64,000 nucleotides of DNA from Thinopyrum elongatum. Taxonomy: Eukaryota > Streptophyta > Magnoliopsida > Poales > Poaceae. The notes below the pieces were generated by a model that saw only the letters and a list, made by a program, of their open reading frames with translations, made no database searches and was not told the DNA's origin. This document shows positions 11,689 to 24,234 of this stretch, in pieces; the stretch's first letter is position 1, and each line of letters begins with the position of its first letter. The DNA is taken from NCBI GenBank assembly GCA_011799875.1, contig CM022303.1, positions 297,984,362-298,048,361 on the forward strand. Reading direction: 5' to 3'. A program made the position numbers and the translations under genes.

Positions 11689-12012
11689 GCGGCGGCGACA
11701 AAAATGGACGGGAACTGGATGGAGAGTGGCAGGATGATATAAGAGAAAAAGAAAGGGGATTTTACCGCGAAAACAATGCAGCCCTCCCCAAATGTGTGGG
11801 CTCTACCTCATTTTTGTGTGTGGCAGGGGTGTCACAGTCCTACATGGCTGGTATTTGGACTCTCTCAAAGCTTCCCTAGTTTGCGAGGAAAGAATGTCAG
11901 GACTAGTCCGCGAACATCATTGGATGGCTCATGGGTCCGGACCGCTTGGACAGGTATTGGAGGTTTGAGGGTTTGTGTTGGAAATGCCCTTAAGCGGACA
12001 TGGAGTTTCTTA
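11689..12012. other. Right non-coding end of the PIF/Harbinger element
   Basis: 5' flank of the ORF1 remnant up to the right terminal repeat at about 11960-11989, then TTA. The next bases lead directly into fold-back copy B. No gene is seen. Confidence 0.5.
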
Positions 12013-12408
12013 GCCCGAGCTCATATGAGCTCGGGTTTTCAGTAAAATGAAAAAAAAAATCTAAAAAAAAATATGACAAACCTTAACAAATTTTGTCAAT
12101 GTTTGCAAATTTTCAATGTGAAATAACATTTCTAGAAGCCATGGCAAAATAAACAAAATCATGCTCCAAAAAAGTTATTTTCAAAGGCATCTTGGAGTGA
12201 TGATTTTTCCAAAAAAGTTACTTTTCAAAGGCATCTTGGAGTGATGATTTTTTTTTTTTTTTTGCCACCACTTCCAAGAATGTCATTCCATGCTGAAATT
12301 TTGCAAACATCAAAAACTGTTGTCAATGTTTGTAACAAAAAAATCAGAACTTTTATAATAGTTTTTCAAATATTTTCGATTTTACTGTTCATCCCGAACT
12401 TGTCTCGT
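12013..12408. mobile_element. Fold-back MITE, copy B
   Basis: Same family as 1597-1930. The left arm GAGCTCGGG...CAGTAAAATG (12028-12049) pairs with the right arm CGATTTTACTGTTCATCCCG (12377-12396). Inner arms around CAATGTTTGCAAATTT (about 12098) pair with AAATTTTGCAAACAT (about 12296). A 60-base unit ending TTGGAGTGATGATTTTT is directly duplicated (12169-12210 and 12211-12255), which makes this copy longer than copy A. There is no coding capacity. Confidence 0.7.
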
Positions 12409-12517
12409 CATTTTGCTGACAATTTGTTAGTACAACTTGGGACGCCCACTACAAACTTCATTGTTTGGTCCATCACTTATGTGATTTGATTTGACCGTAT
12501 ACAGCCACGGAATATAG

Positions 12518-13640
12518 GGGCTTTAACGGTTTGACCGCGCTGCCTTTCCCACCGGCGGCTGCTACGGATCAACCGACTGATTTCTTAGGAAATCAGCCGG
12601 GTCCTGGGCCGTCAGATCCCGTCAGTCGCCACCGTTGGATCCGGTCAACGCAAACAAGCTACAACGCATCAGCCGCAGTGCCACACCACCATTAGCGGGA
12701 TGGACCGCTACACTGCAGCTCGGTCGCCCCACCGGAGTGTTGCGGTGCAGCTCCGCCGCCCTGCGAGCAGCACAACGCCCCGTTGCATTGCAGCTCCGCC
12801 CGCCAACCGGCATGTTCCACTGCAGCTCCGCCACTCCGGCGTGCAGCACCACGCCGTTGCACTGCAGCTCCGTTGCCACACCGGCGGCGCTCCATTGTAG
12901 CCCCGGCGGAGCTCCACTGCAGCTCCGGCGACGCTCCATTGCAGCTCCATCACAGCATCAAACATCGACGGCGCTCCATTGCATCAACGACCCGGCGGAG
13001 ATGCTTTGTTGCAGCGCCAACACAGCCGAGGCGGGTGCTCCATCGCAGCACCGGCTGCCGCCGGCGACGCTTTGCTGCAGCACCAACACCAGCGTGCCGG
13101 AGCTCAAACGCAGCACCGCGGTCGTTGCATTCCAGCAGCCGCCGCCGGCGGGATCCTGCCCATCGATCTTCCTCGATGCCCGCTATCTTGCAGCATCGGG
13201 ACGCTGGTGCTCGGAGTGGTCGGAGGGCATCGCAACTCATCGCCGGTAGTGCCGTTGCTGGGGGGAACGAACAGGAGAGAGAGGTTGAGCTGAAGTCGAG
13301 ATCTGGTGAAGACGAGGTAGGGGATGAAGCACGGGAGGAAAACTGAGTGGTTGGGCTGGCTTTCTCTCGCATCGGATAAGGACGAAAGCAAGCGGTCGTG
13401 GGCCCAGCTAGGACACGTGGCATGCGTTGAAGGAGGCTTACGCCGCGCTGTTATCAGCCGGTTGATTTGATCGTTTTCCTTTCCCACCACGCAGTCCACG
13501 GAACACCGGTGAATGTCCGTGCGCACCACGGCTGCCAGTAGACTGGCTGCAATATCGGCACTAATTAAAGAAAATGTTCGGCACATGACAACTTTAATGA
13601 GCTTCTGGTCAGTGGCAGGAACAGAAAACTCGGCGGCAAA
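12518..13640. repeat. GC-rich block of degenerate short repeats, possible non-autonomous transposon
   Basis: From about 12690 to 13130 the sequence repeats variants of CTCCATTGCAGCTCCG and GCAGCACC every 20-35 bases. Long frames are therefore open on both strands, encoding only Cys/Ser/Ala/Pro-rich low-complexity sequence. A hairpin with arms CCGACTGATTTC and GGAAATCAGCCGG lies at 12569-12597, and a related motif, ATCAGCCGGTTGATTTGAT, lies near 13454. These may be parts of long terminal repeats of a Mutator-like or unclassified element. I could not fix its ends. Confidence 0.45.
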
Positions 13641-13716
13641 CCAAGGATGTGCAACCATGCAACCAAAAATTGCAAAGCAGTAAGCCAGCGACGAATGTTA
13701 TGAGCAATAAAAAGTA

Positions 13717-13797
13717 CTACCTCTGTTCCTAAATATAAGATGTTTTAGCAGTTGAAATCAAACTGCCAAAACCTCTTATATTTAAGAACAGACGGTG
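13717..13797. mobile_element. Stowaway (Tc1/Mariner) MITE
   Basis: An 81-base element with TIRs CTACCTCTGTTCCTAAATAT and, inverted at the right end, the sequence ATATTTAAGAACAGACGGTG. It is flanked by TA on both sides (13715-13716 and 13798-13799). The termini are those of Triticeae Stowaway elements (CTCCCTCCGTTCC type). It sits about 300 bases past the RPL17 stop codon. Confidence 0.9.
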
Positions 13798-14103
13798 TAT
13801 ATATCAAAACAAGTAAAAAGTGGATCATTCAGAGCATCTAAAAAGTAGATATAATACTCCAAGTGAACAGCCCGAAAGGACCAGCATCTCTGAGAAATAA
13901 GTTCTGATGGGCTAATGCCCAAATATCCGAAACTGTTTTAGCATATAAAGACCACTCGCAATCACAAGGATAACATCAACCTTAACAAATCCTTACTCCA
14001 TGTTGGTACCAAAAACATCAAGGAGGCAATAAACACTGCCAACAAAGGTACTTGAGAAGAACTACAACTAAGATTCTTGGACGAATGCAGCCATTCCGTT
14101 AGC
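13798..14103. other. 3' flank of RPL17
   Basis: Non-coding AT-rich DNA that likely includes the RPL17 3' untranslated region on the minus strand. No other feature is seen. Confidence 0.5.
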
Positions 14104-16314
<2,211 letters not shown>

Positions 16315-16600
16315 GGCGGCGGCGGCGGGGTTGCGGGCGGAGAGGAGGGATGGGAGAGTGAGTGCTGGCCTTGGCACGAACTCTTCCAACAGGGGAAAAA
16401 CTGAGGCGGCGGCGGAGGTCTATGAGGAGGCGAGAAACCCTAGAGCTTCACACCTCTTCGTGGGCTTACGACCCAATGTGCTGCGTATGGGACAGGCCCG
16501 GCCCTTTTCTCTCTCGCTTTCCTCTTTGCGTTTCCATTCTTTCATCTTTTGTTTTTGTGCCTCTATGGGCCATTTGGGGAGCCCGGAGGAAAAGGAAAAG
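16315..16600 (-). promoter_or_regulatory. RPL17: RPL17 promoter with telo-box and site II motifs
   Basis: Within 300 bases of the start codon are a telo-box (AAACCCTA, 16435-16442) and site II elements (TGGGCT at 16461-16466, TGGGCC at 16566-16571). A further GGCCCGGCCC stretch lies at about 16495. In plants this pair of motifs marks ribosomal-protein and other growth-linked promoters bound by TCP and telo-box factors. No clear TATA box is seen, as is common for this class. The 5' leader likely includes the GCC-rich stretch at 16315-16335. Confidence 0.8.
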
Positions 16601-16659
16601 CATGTGGACTTTTGAAAATACCTTCATAAATATCTTTCCTATATCTCGGAGCTCCAAGT

Positions 16660-17190
16660 GATCATGCCGAACATGGAGTCCAATGGGGGTGTGATCCCTC
16701 ATCCGACTAGGTGGCTGGCTCCCCCGGCGAACCATGCAAAGCTAAATGTTGATGCCGCAGTGGGACGAAGGGGACATAGCGGAGCAGTTGGGGCCATTTG
16801 CGAGTTGGGGCCATTTTGTGGAAGCTTCTGCTTTAATATTGAACAACATTGGTGATCCAGCAACCCTTGAAGCTCTAGCTATTAGAGAGGGGCTAGCCCT
16901 AGCTGAGAATCTGAACCTCAACAGAGTCCATGCTTCTTAAGACTACAGAGGAGTGGTAGAAGAAGTCAAAAATGGAAGTGGTGTTGTTTATGGAGCGATT
17001 ATCCAGGAGATCAAGTCACAATTATTTGCTATTATTTCATGTAATTTAGTACACGAATTTAGGAGCTCAAATGTTGAGGCTCACAGCTTAGCGAAGCATG
17101 TTTTGAATTTGGGTGCTGGTCGTCATGTTTGGTTAGGCCAGCCCAATGATATTCCTTTCGTCCCTGTAAACATTCTCACGGATTAATAAA
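16660..17190 (+). pseudogene. LINE-type RNase H (RVT_3) fragment
   Basis: The plus-strand translation gives a plant LINE RNase H-like domain. It starts with WLAPPANHAKLNVDAAVGRR, with the first acidic residue in LNVDAA. It continues with a block like ALIxNNIGDPATLEALAIRE (catalytic Glu) in another frame and ends FRSSNVEAHSLAKHVLNLG. Frameshifts near 16810 and 16860 and a stop near 16938 break it. It ends in TTAATAAAGCTTCAC followed by an A-rich stretch, as LINE 3' ends do. It lies 5' of the RPL17 promoter and is probably a truncated insertion. Confidence 0.75.
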
Positions 17191-17219
17191 GCTTCACAAG
17201 GTTGTCTCAAAAGAAAATC

Positions 17220-17811
17220 TTACTTTTTTTACCCCTCAAAAAAAATCTTTTACTTTTTGTCTTTTTAGGGAAAGCCATCAGGATGACTTTATTTATTTAT
17301 TTATTTCAAAAATGATCCAGATCTATTATCTAAGTTCATCGAAAGTGGAAAGCACCTCAGACATAATAAAAATTACATCAAAATTATGAGACCACCAAAT
17401 GACCATTACCGCCCCCATAACGAGCCGTTGACGCGTCGTTGTCACTGCTCCCCTACTGGATCTGGCTTGACCTTGTTGATGACAGCCGGGAAGTCTTTGT
17501 GCATGTGCCCCTACGAACCAAAGAACTCTGGAGCCGCAGTCATCATCGTTGAACCCATGAATGGATCTGAAGCAGCAGACACCAAATCTCGCCACACAAT
17601 GAGAAACCCAACCTCACTTGAGATGGCAGGAATCTACACTACAACTCTGTCGACTACGTCAAGATGGACAAAATCAAGGGGGATCGAAGCCGGGAAGACA
17701 AACTCGAAGAAAAAACATTGTCGTTCGCCCAAGCATTGCATATACGAAGTCTGGAGGAGGGAGTTTGCCCCTAGCCACCAAGGGATAGAGGAGGAAAAGT
17801 TGAAGATGGAT
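17220..17811. other. Unassigned repeat-like region
   Basis: Holds a (TTTA)n stretch at about 17290 and an unbroken 144-codon plus-strand frame (17386-17820) with no family I recognise. The text at 17265-17310 (CATCAGGATGACT then TTATTT) resembles the LINE tail at 17821-17845 (GTCATGATGACTATATTGATT). A second minus-strand LINE tail is therefore possible. Confidence 0.3.
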
Positions 17812-19055
17812 TTTTTTTAAAGAATGTCATGATGACTATATTGATTGGTAAAAAATATTACATTGTTCGTGAGTAAACTAGCAATAAAATCAAGAGGGTT
17901 CTCAATCCAGACAATATTTTGAGAATCCTTCGCAGTGCAAGCAAGCCATCATGATATTGCTCTCACAAGGACTTCAAAAATAACATGATTAAAACCTCTA
18001 GTTAAGAAAGAGCATTCTTCATCAATCGCAGCCATTTGACCATTATAATTTTAGTGAGAATGGACAAATCTGGCCTTTTTTCAAAACTTTAACATAAAAT
18101 GAACCCGATTTAGAAAAAAAAACACAAAATAGCCCATTTCCATGACGCCCCGGGCATCATGCTAGATAGCATGGCGCCCCAACCCAAATAGCGGGACACC
18201 CTCGGTAGGGGTAGTTGTGGCACCATCTAGCATGGTGTCCCGGGCTAGGGCCAGGGCGCCATGCTAGATAGCACGGGCGGCATACAAATGGGTCATTTTG
18301 TCAATTTTTTGGAATATGGTTCATTTTGTGCTAAAGTTTCAGAAAAGGGTCGGATTTGTTCATTTTTATAGAATTTCCACCGTCCTTTATAACCTCAATA
18401 ACATGCATGGATTCACTATTAACAATTAGGTTGTTGCACCCCCGCCTCTCTCACAAGAGTCAGACTATCATACAACGATGGTGCTTCGTTCGCCACCGCA
18501 TCTGCAACATTATTCAGTCCACAACAGTCACACGCCCCAAGGTCTCGCTTCCATATTTTTGATAACTGCACCCATAGTGCATGTTCCCTGATTAATTGAG
18601 AAAGCAACATCCACATTAAGCTTGACATACCCCTCTCTTAGTTTTTCCCATCCATGCTTTTGGGCCTCATAATTCTTCTTGCAAGCTCTGAAAAAATTGG
18701 TGGCGAATGCAGCAATTGCCAGTGCCGAGCGCGCCTGCCTAGATACATGTTCTCCCCTATATGCCTTCCTATGCCCCGCCAAATGTACCAGCAGGTCGTC
18801 GCCGTCGCATCTTATCCCATAAGAAGAGCTTTATAGGTAGTCAACCCAACAAGCCTGGTCAATTGTTATTGACAAGCCAAGGTTTCTCCAAACTTCCTTC
18901 ACTCTCGGACAATGAAAGAGTGTATGCATCAAGTCCTCGCAGGAAATGTTGCATAGTGGGCAGGTATTGTTGGGAATTATGTGCCTGTTTGCGAGAACAC
19001 AATTACAACGGATAGTTCCATGCAATAACCTTCATGAGAACACCTTCTCAAATAA
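17812..19055 (-). pseudogene. Truncated LINE: zinc-binding and RNase H domains, split by a MITE
   Basis: Reading down from 19055 on the minus strand, a zf-RVT block comes first (LHGTIRCNCVLANRHIIPNN, CPLCN...HTLFHC). A linker follows, then the RNase H start (WEKLREGYVKLNVDVAFS at about 18640) with a frame change near 18530. LIVNSESMHVIEVIKDGG sits at about 18370-18430. Past a 310-base MITE insertion the domain resumes at about 18058 (ECSFLTRGFNHVIFEVLVRA) and ends FFTNQ near 17845. The A tail appears as T at 17812-17819. Stops and frameshifts are present, and reverse transcriptase is absent. Confidence 0.75.
18055..18366. mobile_element. MITE with about 48-bp terminal inverted repeats, inserted in LINE RNase H
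   Basis: The left arm (GGACAAATCTGGCC, then CAAAACTTTAACATAAAATG) pairs with the inverse of the right arm (CATTTTGTGCTAAAGTTTCA, then GGTCGGATTTGTTC). The GC-rich centre repeats CATGCTAGATAGCATGGCGC and relatives. Removing the element rejoins the RNase H translation on each side, so it is an insertion. I could not decide the exact duplication length (AT-rich on both sides). Confidence 0.75.
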
Positions 19056-19266
19056 CACTATTAGATAACACAATTATAGTTTATAGTTCAATTTATTAGA
19101 GATAACTTTATTAGATAAATGAAAGAAACGAGAAGAGGGGTCTAGAGGGGGGGTGATTAGACCCTTAACAAGCAAAAGTGGCAGTTTTTAATTTCTTCAA
19201 GTTAAGGTTGAGTTTAGCACTAGTTAAAGCACATACTCAAGCAAGCATGACAAGAGTATAGGCAGC
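19056..19266. other. Short unassigned stretch
   Basis: AT-rich sequence with a TCTAGAGGGGGGGTGATTAG stretch of the kind seen at transposon ends. No family was assigned. The last five bases (GCAGC) would be the target-site copy of the LTR element that starts at 19267. Confidence 0.3.
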
Positions 19267-20421
19267 TAATAACCCACAAGTATAGGGGATCGCAATAGTT
19301 TTCGAGGGTAGAGTATTCAACCCAAATTTATTGATTCGACACAAGGGGAGCCAAAGAATATTTGCAAGTATTAGCAGTTGAGTTGTCAATTCAACCACAC
19401 CTGGAGATTAAATATCTGCAGCAGAGTAATCAGTAGCACAATAGTATGATAGTTTTGATATCAATGGTAACAGTACCAATGGTAACGGTAACAACAGCAA
19501 CAGTTTTGTAGCAGTTGTAACAATAGCAATAGCAATAGTAACTTAGCAAGAACAATATGTGGAAAACTCGTAGGCATTGGATCGGTGAATTCGTTGGATA
19601 ATATTCATCATATAACAGTCATAACCTAGGGCGACACAGAACTAGCTCCAGTTCATAAATATAATGTAGGCATGTATTCTGTAAATAGTCATACGTGCTT
19701 ATGGAAAAGAACTTGCATGACATCTTTTGTCCTACCCTCCCGTGGCAGCGGGGTCCATAAGGAAACTAAGGGATATTAAGGCCTCCTTTTAATAGAGAAC
19801 TGGAACAAAGCATTAACACATAGTGAATACATGAACTCCTCAAACTACGGTCATCACCGGAAAGTATCCCAATTACTGTCACCCTGGGGTTTACGGATCA
19901 TAACACGTAATAGGTGCATATGACTTGCAAGATCGGATCTAGAACATAGATATAATGGTGAAAGCATAAACAGTTCAGATCTGAAATCATGGCACACGGG
20001 CCCTAGTGACAAGCATTAAGCATAGCAAAGTCATAGCAACATCAATCTCAGAACATAATGGATACTAGGGATCAAGCCCTAACAGAACTAACTCAATTAC
20101 ATGATGAATCTCATCCAACTTCTCACCGACCAGCGAGCCTACGAAGGAATTACTCACTCCCGATGGGGAGCATCATGGAATTGGTGATGAAGGAGGGTTG
20201 GTGATGACGAAGTCTGAAGATCCCCCTCTCCGGAGCCCCGAACGGGCTCCAGATCTGGCCTCCCGATGAAGAACGGGAGGTGGCGTCGGCTCCGTACCGT
20301 AAAACGCGATGAAACTTCCTCTCTTATTTTTTCTGGAAAAATAGGATTTTATAGCATCGGGATTAGGGTCAGCGGAGCCCCGTGGGCCCCACCACCCACC
20401 AGGGCGCGCCAGAGGGGGTGG
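19267..20421 (-). repeat. Outer element, first LTR, left part
   Basis: Begins TAATAACCCACAAGTATAGG and matches the second copy at 39765-39978 almost base for base for over 200 bases. The LTR is interrupted after GGTGG (20417-20421) and resumes at 38660. Confidence 0.8.
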
Positions 20422-21012
20422 TGATGTGGTCACCTATTACAGGCAGGGTCAAGGACCCATCATTTGGGACCCACATGGGGCCCATCACCATCATAGGTAG
20501 GTCCCTGGACCATGCCAGCATTCGGATGCATACTTCAGGAGGATCACTCGGACGGGTCCACAGCACTCGGACAACTACACGTCACTCGGCGGACGATCGA
20601 CCACTCGGACGTACAGGGCAAGAAGGCATCGTGGTAGCTGCAACGGTCAAGGGATCCTAAGTCGTCCACTAAATAGAGTTATAACTACCGTTACCTGTAA
20701 CTGCTGTAGTATAGGCTCATTACACTAGTAACTGCCTCATTCAATGGCATTAATTGCCCCGGCGGCTTCGGAGACAGGGGGCTGCGGCGCACTCTATATA
20801 AGCCGCACCCCTCTCCATAGCCGGGCACGTTCAACTCTGTAATCCTATCTATCAAATCAAAGCAAGCCTCAGGGCACGAGACGTAGGGCTTTTACCTCCA
20901 CCAAGTGAGGGGCCTGAACTCGTTAAACACCGTGTGTTACACCTACGCCGTAGCTAGACTCTGCCCCTTATTCGTACCCCTAGTACTCATTGTCAGTATC
21001 ATAACCCTGACA
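20422..21012 (+). repeat. 5' LTR of the Tat-type Gypsy element
   Basis: A 591-base LTR with a TATA box (CTATATAAG, 20794-20802) set for plus-strand transcription. It ends ACCCTGACA. Confidence 0.92.
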
Positions 21013-21013
21013 G

Positions 21014-21033
21014 TTGGCGCCCACCGTGGGGCT
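21014..21033 (+). promoter_or_regulatory. Primer-binding site of the Tat-type element
   Basis: TTGGCGCCCACCGTGGGGCT lies one base past the 5' LTR, the place and form of a Gypsy tRNA primer site (TGGCGCC...). Confidence 0.75.
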
Positions 21034-21080
21034 AGGCGTCTAGCAAAACTTCACGGTGTAGGTGGATTTCTTCATCATCA

Positions 21081-23440
21081 TCATGTCAGTCGGCGGCGAA
21101 ATCCGCTTCGGGATGATGTCCTTCATCGCTGACGACTCGGCATGGCTACGCGATGCCCCGCTGGACGTGGAGGCGTTGCCCACCCGAGGTGCGACGCACT
21201 TCCGAGCTTCTTCCTACGGAGTCCTTCTCCGATAGCCCTCGGTTCCGTACCGAGTGGTTGCCCATCCCACCGTTGTACGTCGTCGCAAGCGCTCCGGGCG
21301 TTCGCGGCTGCAGCGTTGGATCAAGCACGTTGTCACCACTCAGGCAGCAGTGGAACAAGTGGCGGCTATCGAGTTCGACGAACCCGCCCTCGACCTCTCG
21401 GACGGATCACTCGGCGATTCCTCAGAGGAGTCCGAGTCCGAGAGCATCGAGTCAACCGCCGAAATCCTTATGGCGGATAACTCCAAGCACCGCGTACCCC
21501 CGGGCTACCCGAAGCCCAAAGACGATCACGCGGGTGCATCCCACGTCAACACCAACAACGGCTTCCCGGGGCACGAGCCGTATGTGCCTCAGGCTCTCAC
21601 TCGGGAGCAGTGGGACGAGCTCCATCACCGGAACGATCAGCTCCTGAACACTCCCATCACCGGAACGACTCCCAAAGTGCTAGCCATGGAGTCGACTCGC
21701 CTGGCTACTTTGGCCGAGCGCGATCGTCTCGAACGGCTTCAGAGGGAGCTGGATGAACGCGAGCGATGTCAACCCAGCTCCAGTCGGCACAAGCGTCGGC
21801 TCTATTCGAGTGACTAGCCTCGTAAGTATCAAGTTCTTAGTACTCCATTGCAAAATCTAGCGGCCGCCACTCGGATCGCGGATTCCATTCAGCCCTCCAG
21901 CTCTTCGGCCGAAGAAGGGATTCGTCAGATCCAAGCGCTTCTTAAAACAGCACTGTCGCAGAATGTGGCGGTGTCCCAGTCCAGAGATCGGATCCATAGC
22001 GCATCCGTGCGTGCGGAGACCGTCCACTCGACTCGGGCAGGCGCTGAGCTACTTCCTCCTCCAGAGACCGTCACGAAGATCGGAGACGTGTTCGAGTCGC
22101 GTCGCCCTTGGGTAACGACGACTACGATCGTGCATCGATGCCTCCACCCCGGGACGTCACGTACGGGCGCCAGCCCTATGACGACAGGCGGACACACGGC
22201 GGCGACCGCAGGCCGAGTCCTACTCGTCCGTCGAGGGACGCTCGAGACCCGTTGTTCAACGCGAGATCCGTTCTCGCTCAGAACTTGGTTGACAGAGGTC
22301 AGGCCTTGCGGGAGGGCCAGGAGCACGACATGTCGAGTGGTTCCGTACCATCAGGTCCCGAATGCTTCAACCGTTATATACGAGCGGTTGAGATTCCCAA
22401 CAACTTCAGGTTGGCCACAGGATCAGCAAGTTCACCGGCGAATCCAAGCCTGAAATTTGGCTAGAAGTTACCGAGTGGCTGTCTAGATCGGCGGCGGCAA
22501 CGATAATGTAGCCATGAAGCATTTGTCGCTGATGCTAGAAGGCTCCGCTCGGGCTTGGCTGACACAGCTCCCGCCGAGTAGTATCTTTTGCTAGGAGGAC
22601 CTGGCGAAGGTATTCGTCAAGACCTTTGAAGACACGTACAAGAGAGCAGGAGGTTTGATCGAGTTACAGCACTGTGTGCAAAAGCCTCTGTTCAAGATAT
22701 CTTCTGATATTCCGATAAATTGGCCGATTTATCGCTTACCGTTGTCTGACCGATAAGATAAATCGGCTGATAAATCAGCCGATATGCCGATAAACTGGCC
22801 GATTTACCCCTTATCATGGGTCGACCGATAAGTTCCCGATAAGCGATATCCCCAACAAGCAGAATGAAACTCTATGAGAGTACATCCAGCGGTGGACCAC
22901 TCTGCACAACACGGTGGAGAATGTCACCGAGCACTAGGCAATCTGCGCCTTCAAGGTAGGAGTCAGGTACCGGGAGCTGAACATGAAGTTCGGCCGAACT
23001 GAGACCCCGACTCTCAGTCGGGCTATGGAGATAGCCAACCGGTACACCAATGGTGAAGAGGAAGACCGACTGAGAAGTGGCAAGAGCCGAGCTGGCGACG
23101 CACATCAGTCAGAGAACAAGGGCAAGAAGCACAAGCGGAAAGCAGATGCTGGAGGGAATGCCGAGGCCGCGGCTCTGGCCAGCCAAGGAAAAAAGAACCC
23201 CCAAAAGCAGAAAAAGGATTGGAAAGGAAAGAAGCAAGTCACCATGAAGAGCGACATCCTCGACCAGCCTTACCAGATTCACACGAAGAAGGATGAGGAG
23301 GGTAATTTGATCCTGCCCAAGCATACCACTCGGGAGTGTCGACTCCTGAAGCAAGAGATGCAGCAAGATTCTTATGGAGAAAGAGATGATGACGATGAAG
23401 ATGGAGGCAAAGGTACTTCCGGGTACCCCCAACGTTGAGA
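21081..23440 (+). pseudogene. gag polyprotein remnant of the Tat-type element
   Basis: An ATG at 21081 opens MSVGGEIRFGMMSFIADDSA. After a frameshift near 21190 an acidic region continues (21254-21817), then QPSSSSAEEGIRQIQALLKT (from 21890). The capsid-like part (KFTGESKPE at about 22430, AMKHLSLMLEGSARAWLTQL at 22511-22570) is in yet another frame. A roughly 175-base insert (22685-22860) splits it. It resumes NETLREYIQRWTTLHNTVEN (one stop at 22936) and ends in a Lys-rich stretch up to 23440. Gag would form the particle that packages element RNA; this copy cannot encode it. Confidence 0.8.
22685..22860. mobile_element. Small insertion made of CCGATAAAT-type repeats in gag
   Basis: Between two parts of one gag domain lies a block with at least eight direct or inverted copies of CCGATAAx / TTATCGG, such as CCGATAAATTGGCCGATTTA. 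It begins and ends with GATATC-like bases. Nothing in gag explains it. It looks like a tiny fold-back or satellite-derived insertion, with no family that I can name. Confidence 0.6.
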
Positions 23441-24234
23441 ACGTCCAGATGATTTTTGCTGATGTTGAAAGCAAGAGCCACCTCAAGGTGATCAACCGAG
23501 GGGTCAACATGGCAGTTCCGACTGTCACCAAATATCTTGACTGGGCCAAGCCACCGGTAACGTTCGACCAGTCAGACCATCCGGCTCACATACCGACCCC
23601 CGGGCGACAGACCTTGGTGGTAGATCTAGTTGTGGGAGGAGTCCGATTGCGCAAAGTCCTAATGGACGGCGGCGGCGAGCTTAACATCATCTACGCCAAC
23701 ACCTTAGAGGCGATGGGCATCCCGATGACCCGGCTCAGCAAGAGCAATATGCAGTTCCACGGGGTAATCCCCGGGAAGAAGGCCAAGTCACTCGGCCAGA
23801 TCGCTCTCGATGTCGTATTTGGCGAAGAGAAGAACTTCCGAAAGGAAAGACTTACTTTCGAAGTGGTAGACTTCAGAAGCGCTTACCATGCCATCCTGGG
23901 TAGGCCTGCCTACGCGCATTTCATGGCCCGTCCATGTTATGTGTATCTTAAACTCAAGATGCAAGGGCCTAAAAGCGTGATCACTATCACAGGCAATCAG
24001 AAGTTGGCCGAAGAGTGCCTCCAGAAGGGCTCCCAGATCACTGATGAGCAGATGGCGATGGCCGAGTTAGATGAGTACAAGAAGGTGGCAGACCCAAGCG
24101 AACTTTTGAAGTCCAAGAAGCCGACTGTGGAATCCGCTTTCCAGTCGGCAGGGGAGACAAAGCCGGTGCACATCCATCCTGAGGACCCGAACGCTGCCCC
24201 GACCAACATCTCCACCACCCTGGACAGCAAATAG
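23441..24234 (+). pseudogene. Retroviral-type aspartic protease region of the Tat-type element
   Basis: One open frame (23374-24234) encodes a Gypsy pepsin-like protease. The strand LVVDLVVGGVRLRKVLMDGG carries the active-site Asp in MDGG (about 23662), followed by NIIYANTLEAMGI and the HAILGRPAYAHFMA flap region. The usual Ser/Thr after DG is Gly here (DGGGE), which may already impair it. A stop at 24232-24234 (TAG) separates it from RT, which normally continues in the same frame. Confidence 0.85.

Larger units (their letters stand above)
4899..11989. mobile_element. PIF/Harbinger-type DNA transposon, non-autonomous, with two later insertions
   Basis: The left end AGGCATCTCCGAC and the right end, read on the minus strand as GGGCATTTCCAAC, are imperfect terminal inverted repeats. 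Similarity extends inward (CTAAATCAAACACC against CAAACCCTCAAACC). Both ends abut TTA (4896-4898 and 11990-11992), the 3-bp duplication typical of PIF/Harbinger. Without the LINE and the solo LTR the element is about 1.8 kb. It carries a decayed ORF1 (Myb/SANT-like) on the minus strand and no DDE transposase that I can find. It would have depended on an autonomous relative. Confidence 0.7.

Noticed and set aside
12635..13346. Plus-strand frames of 187-204 codons as a gene
   Set aside because: The sequence is a short-period repeat that is open in several frames on both strands; the proteins are low complexity.
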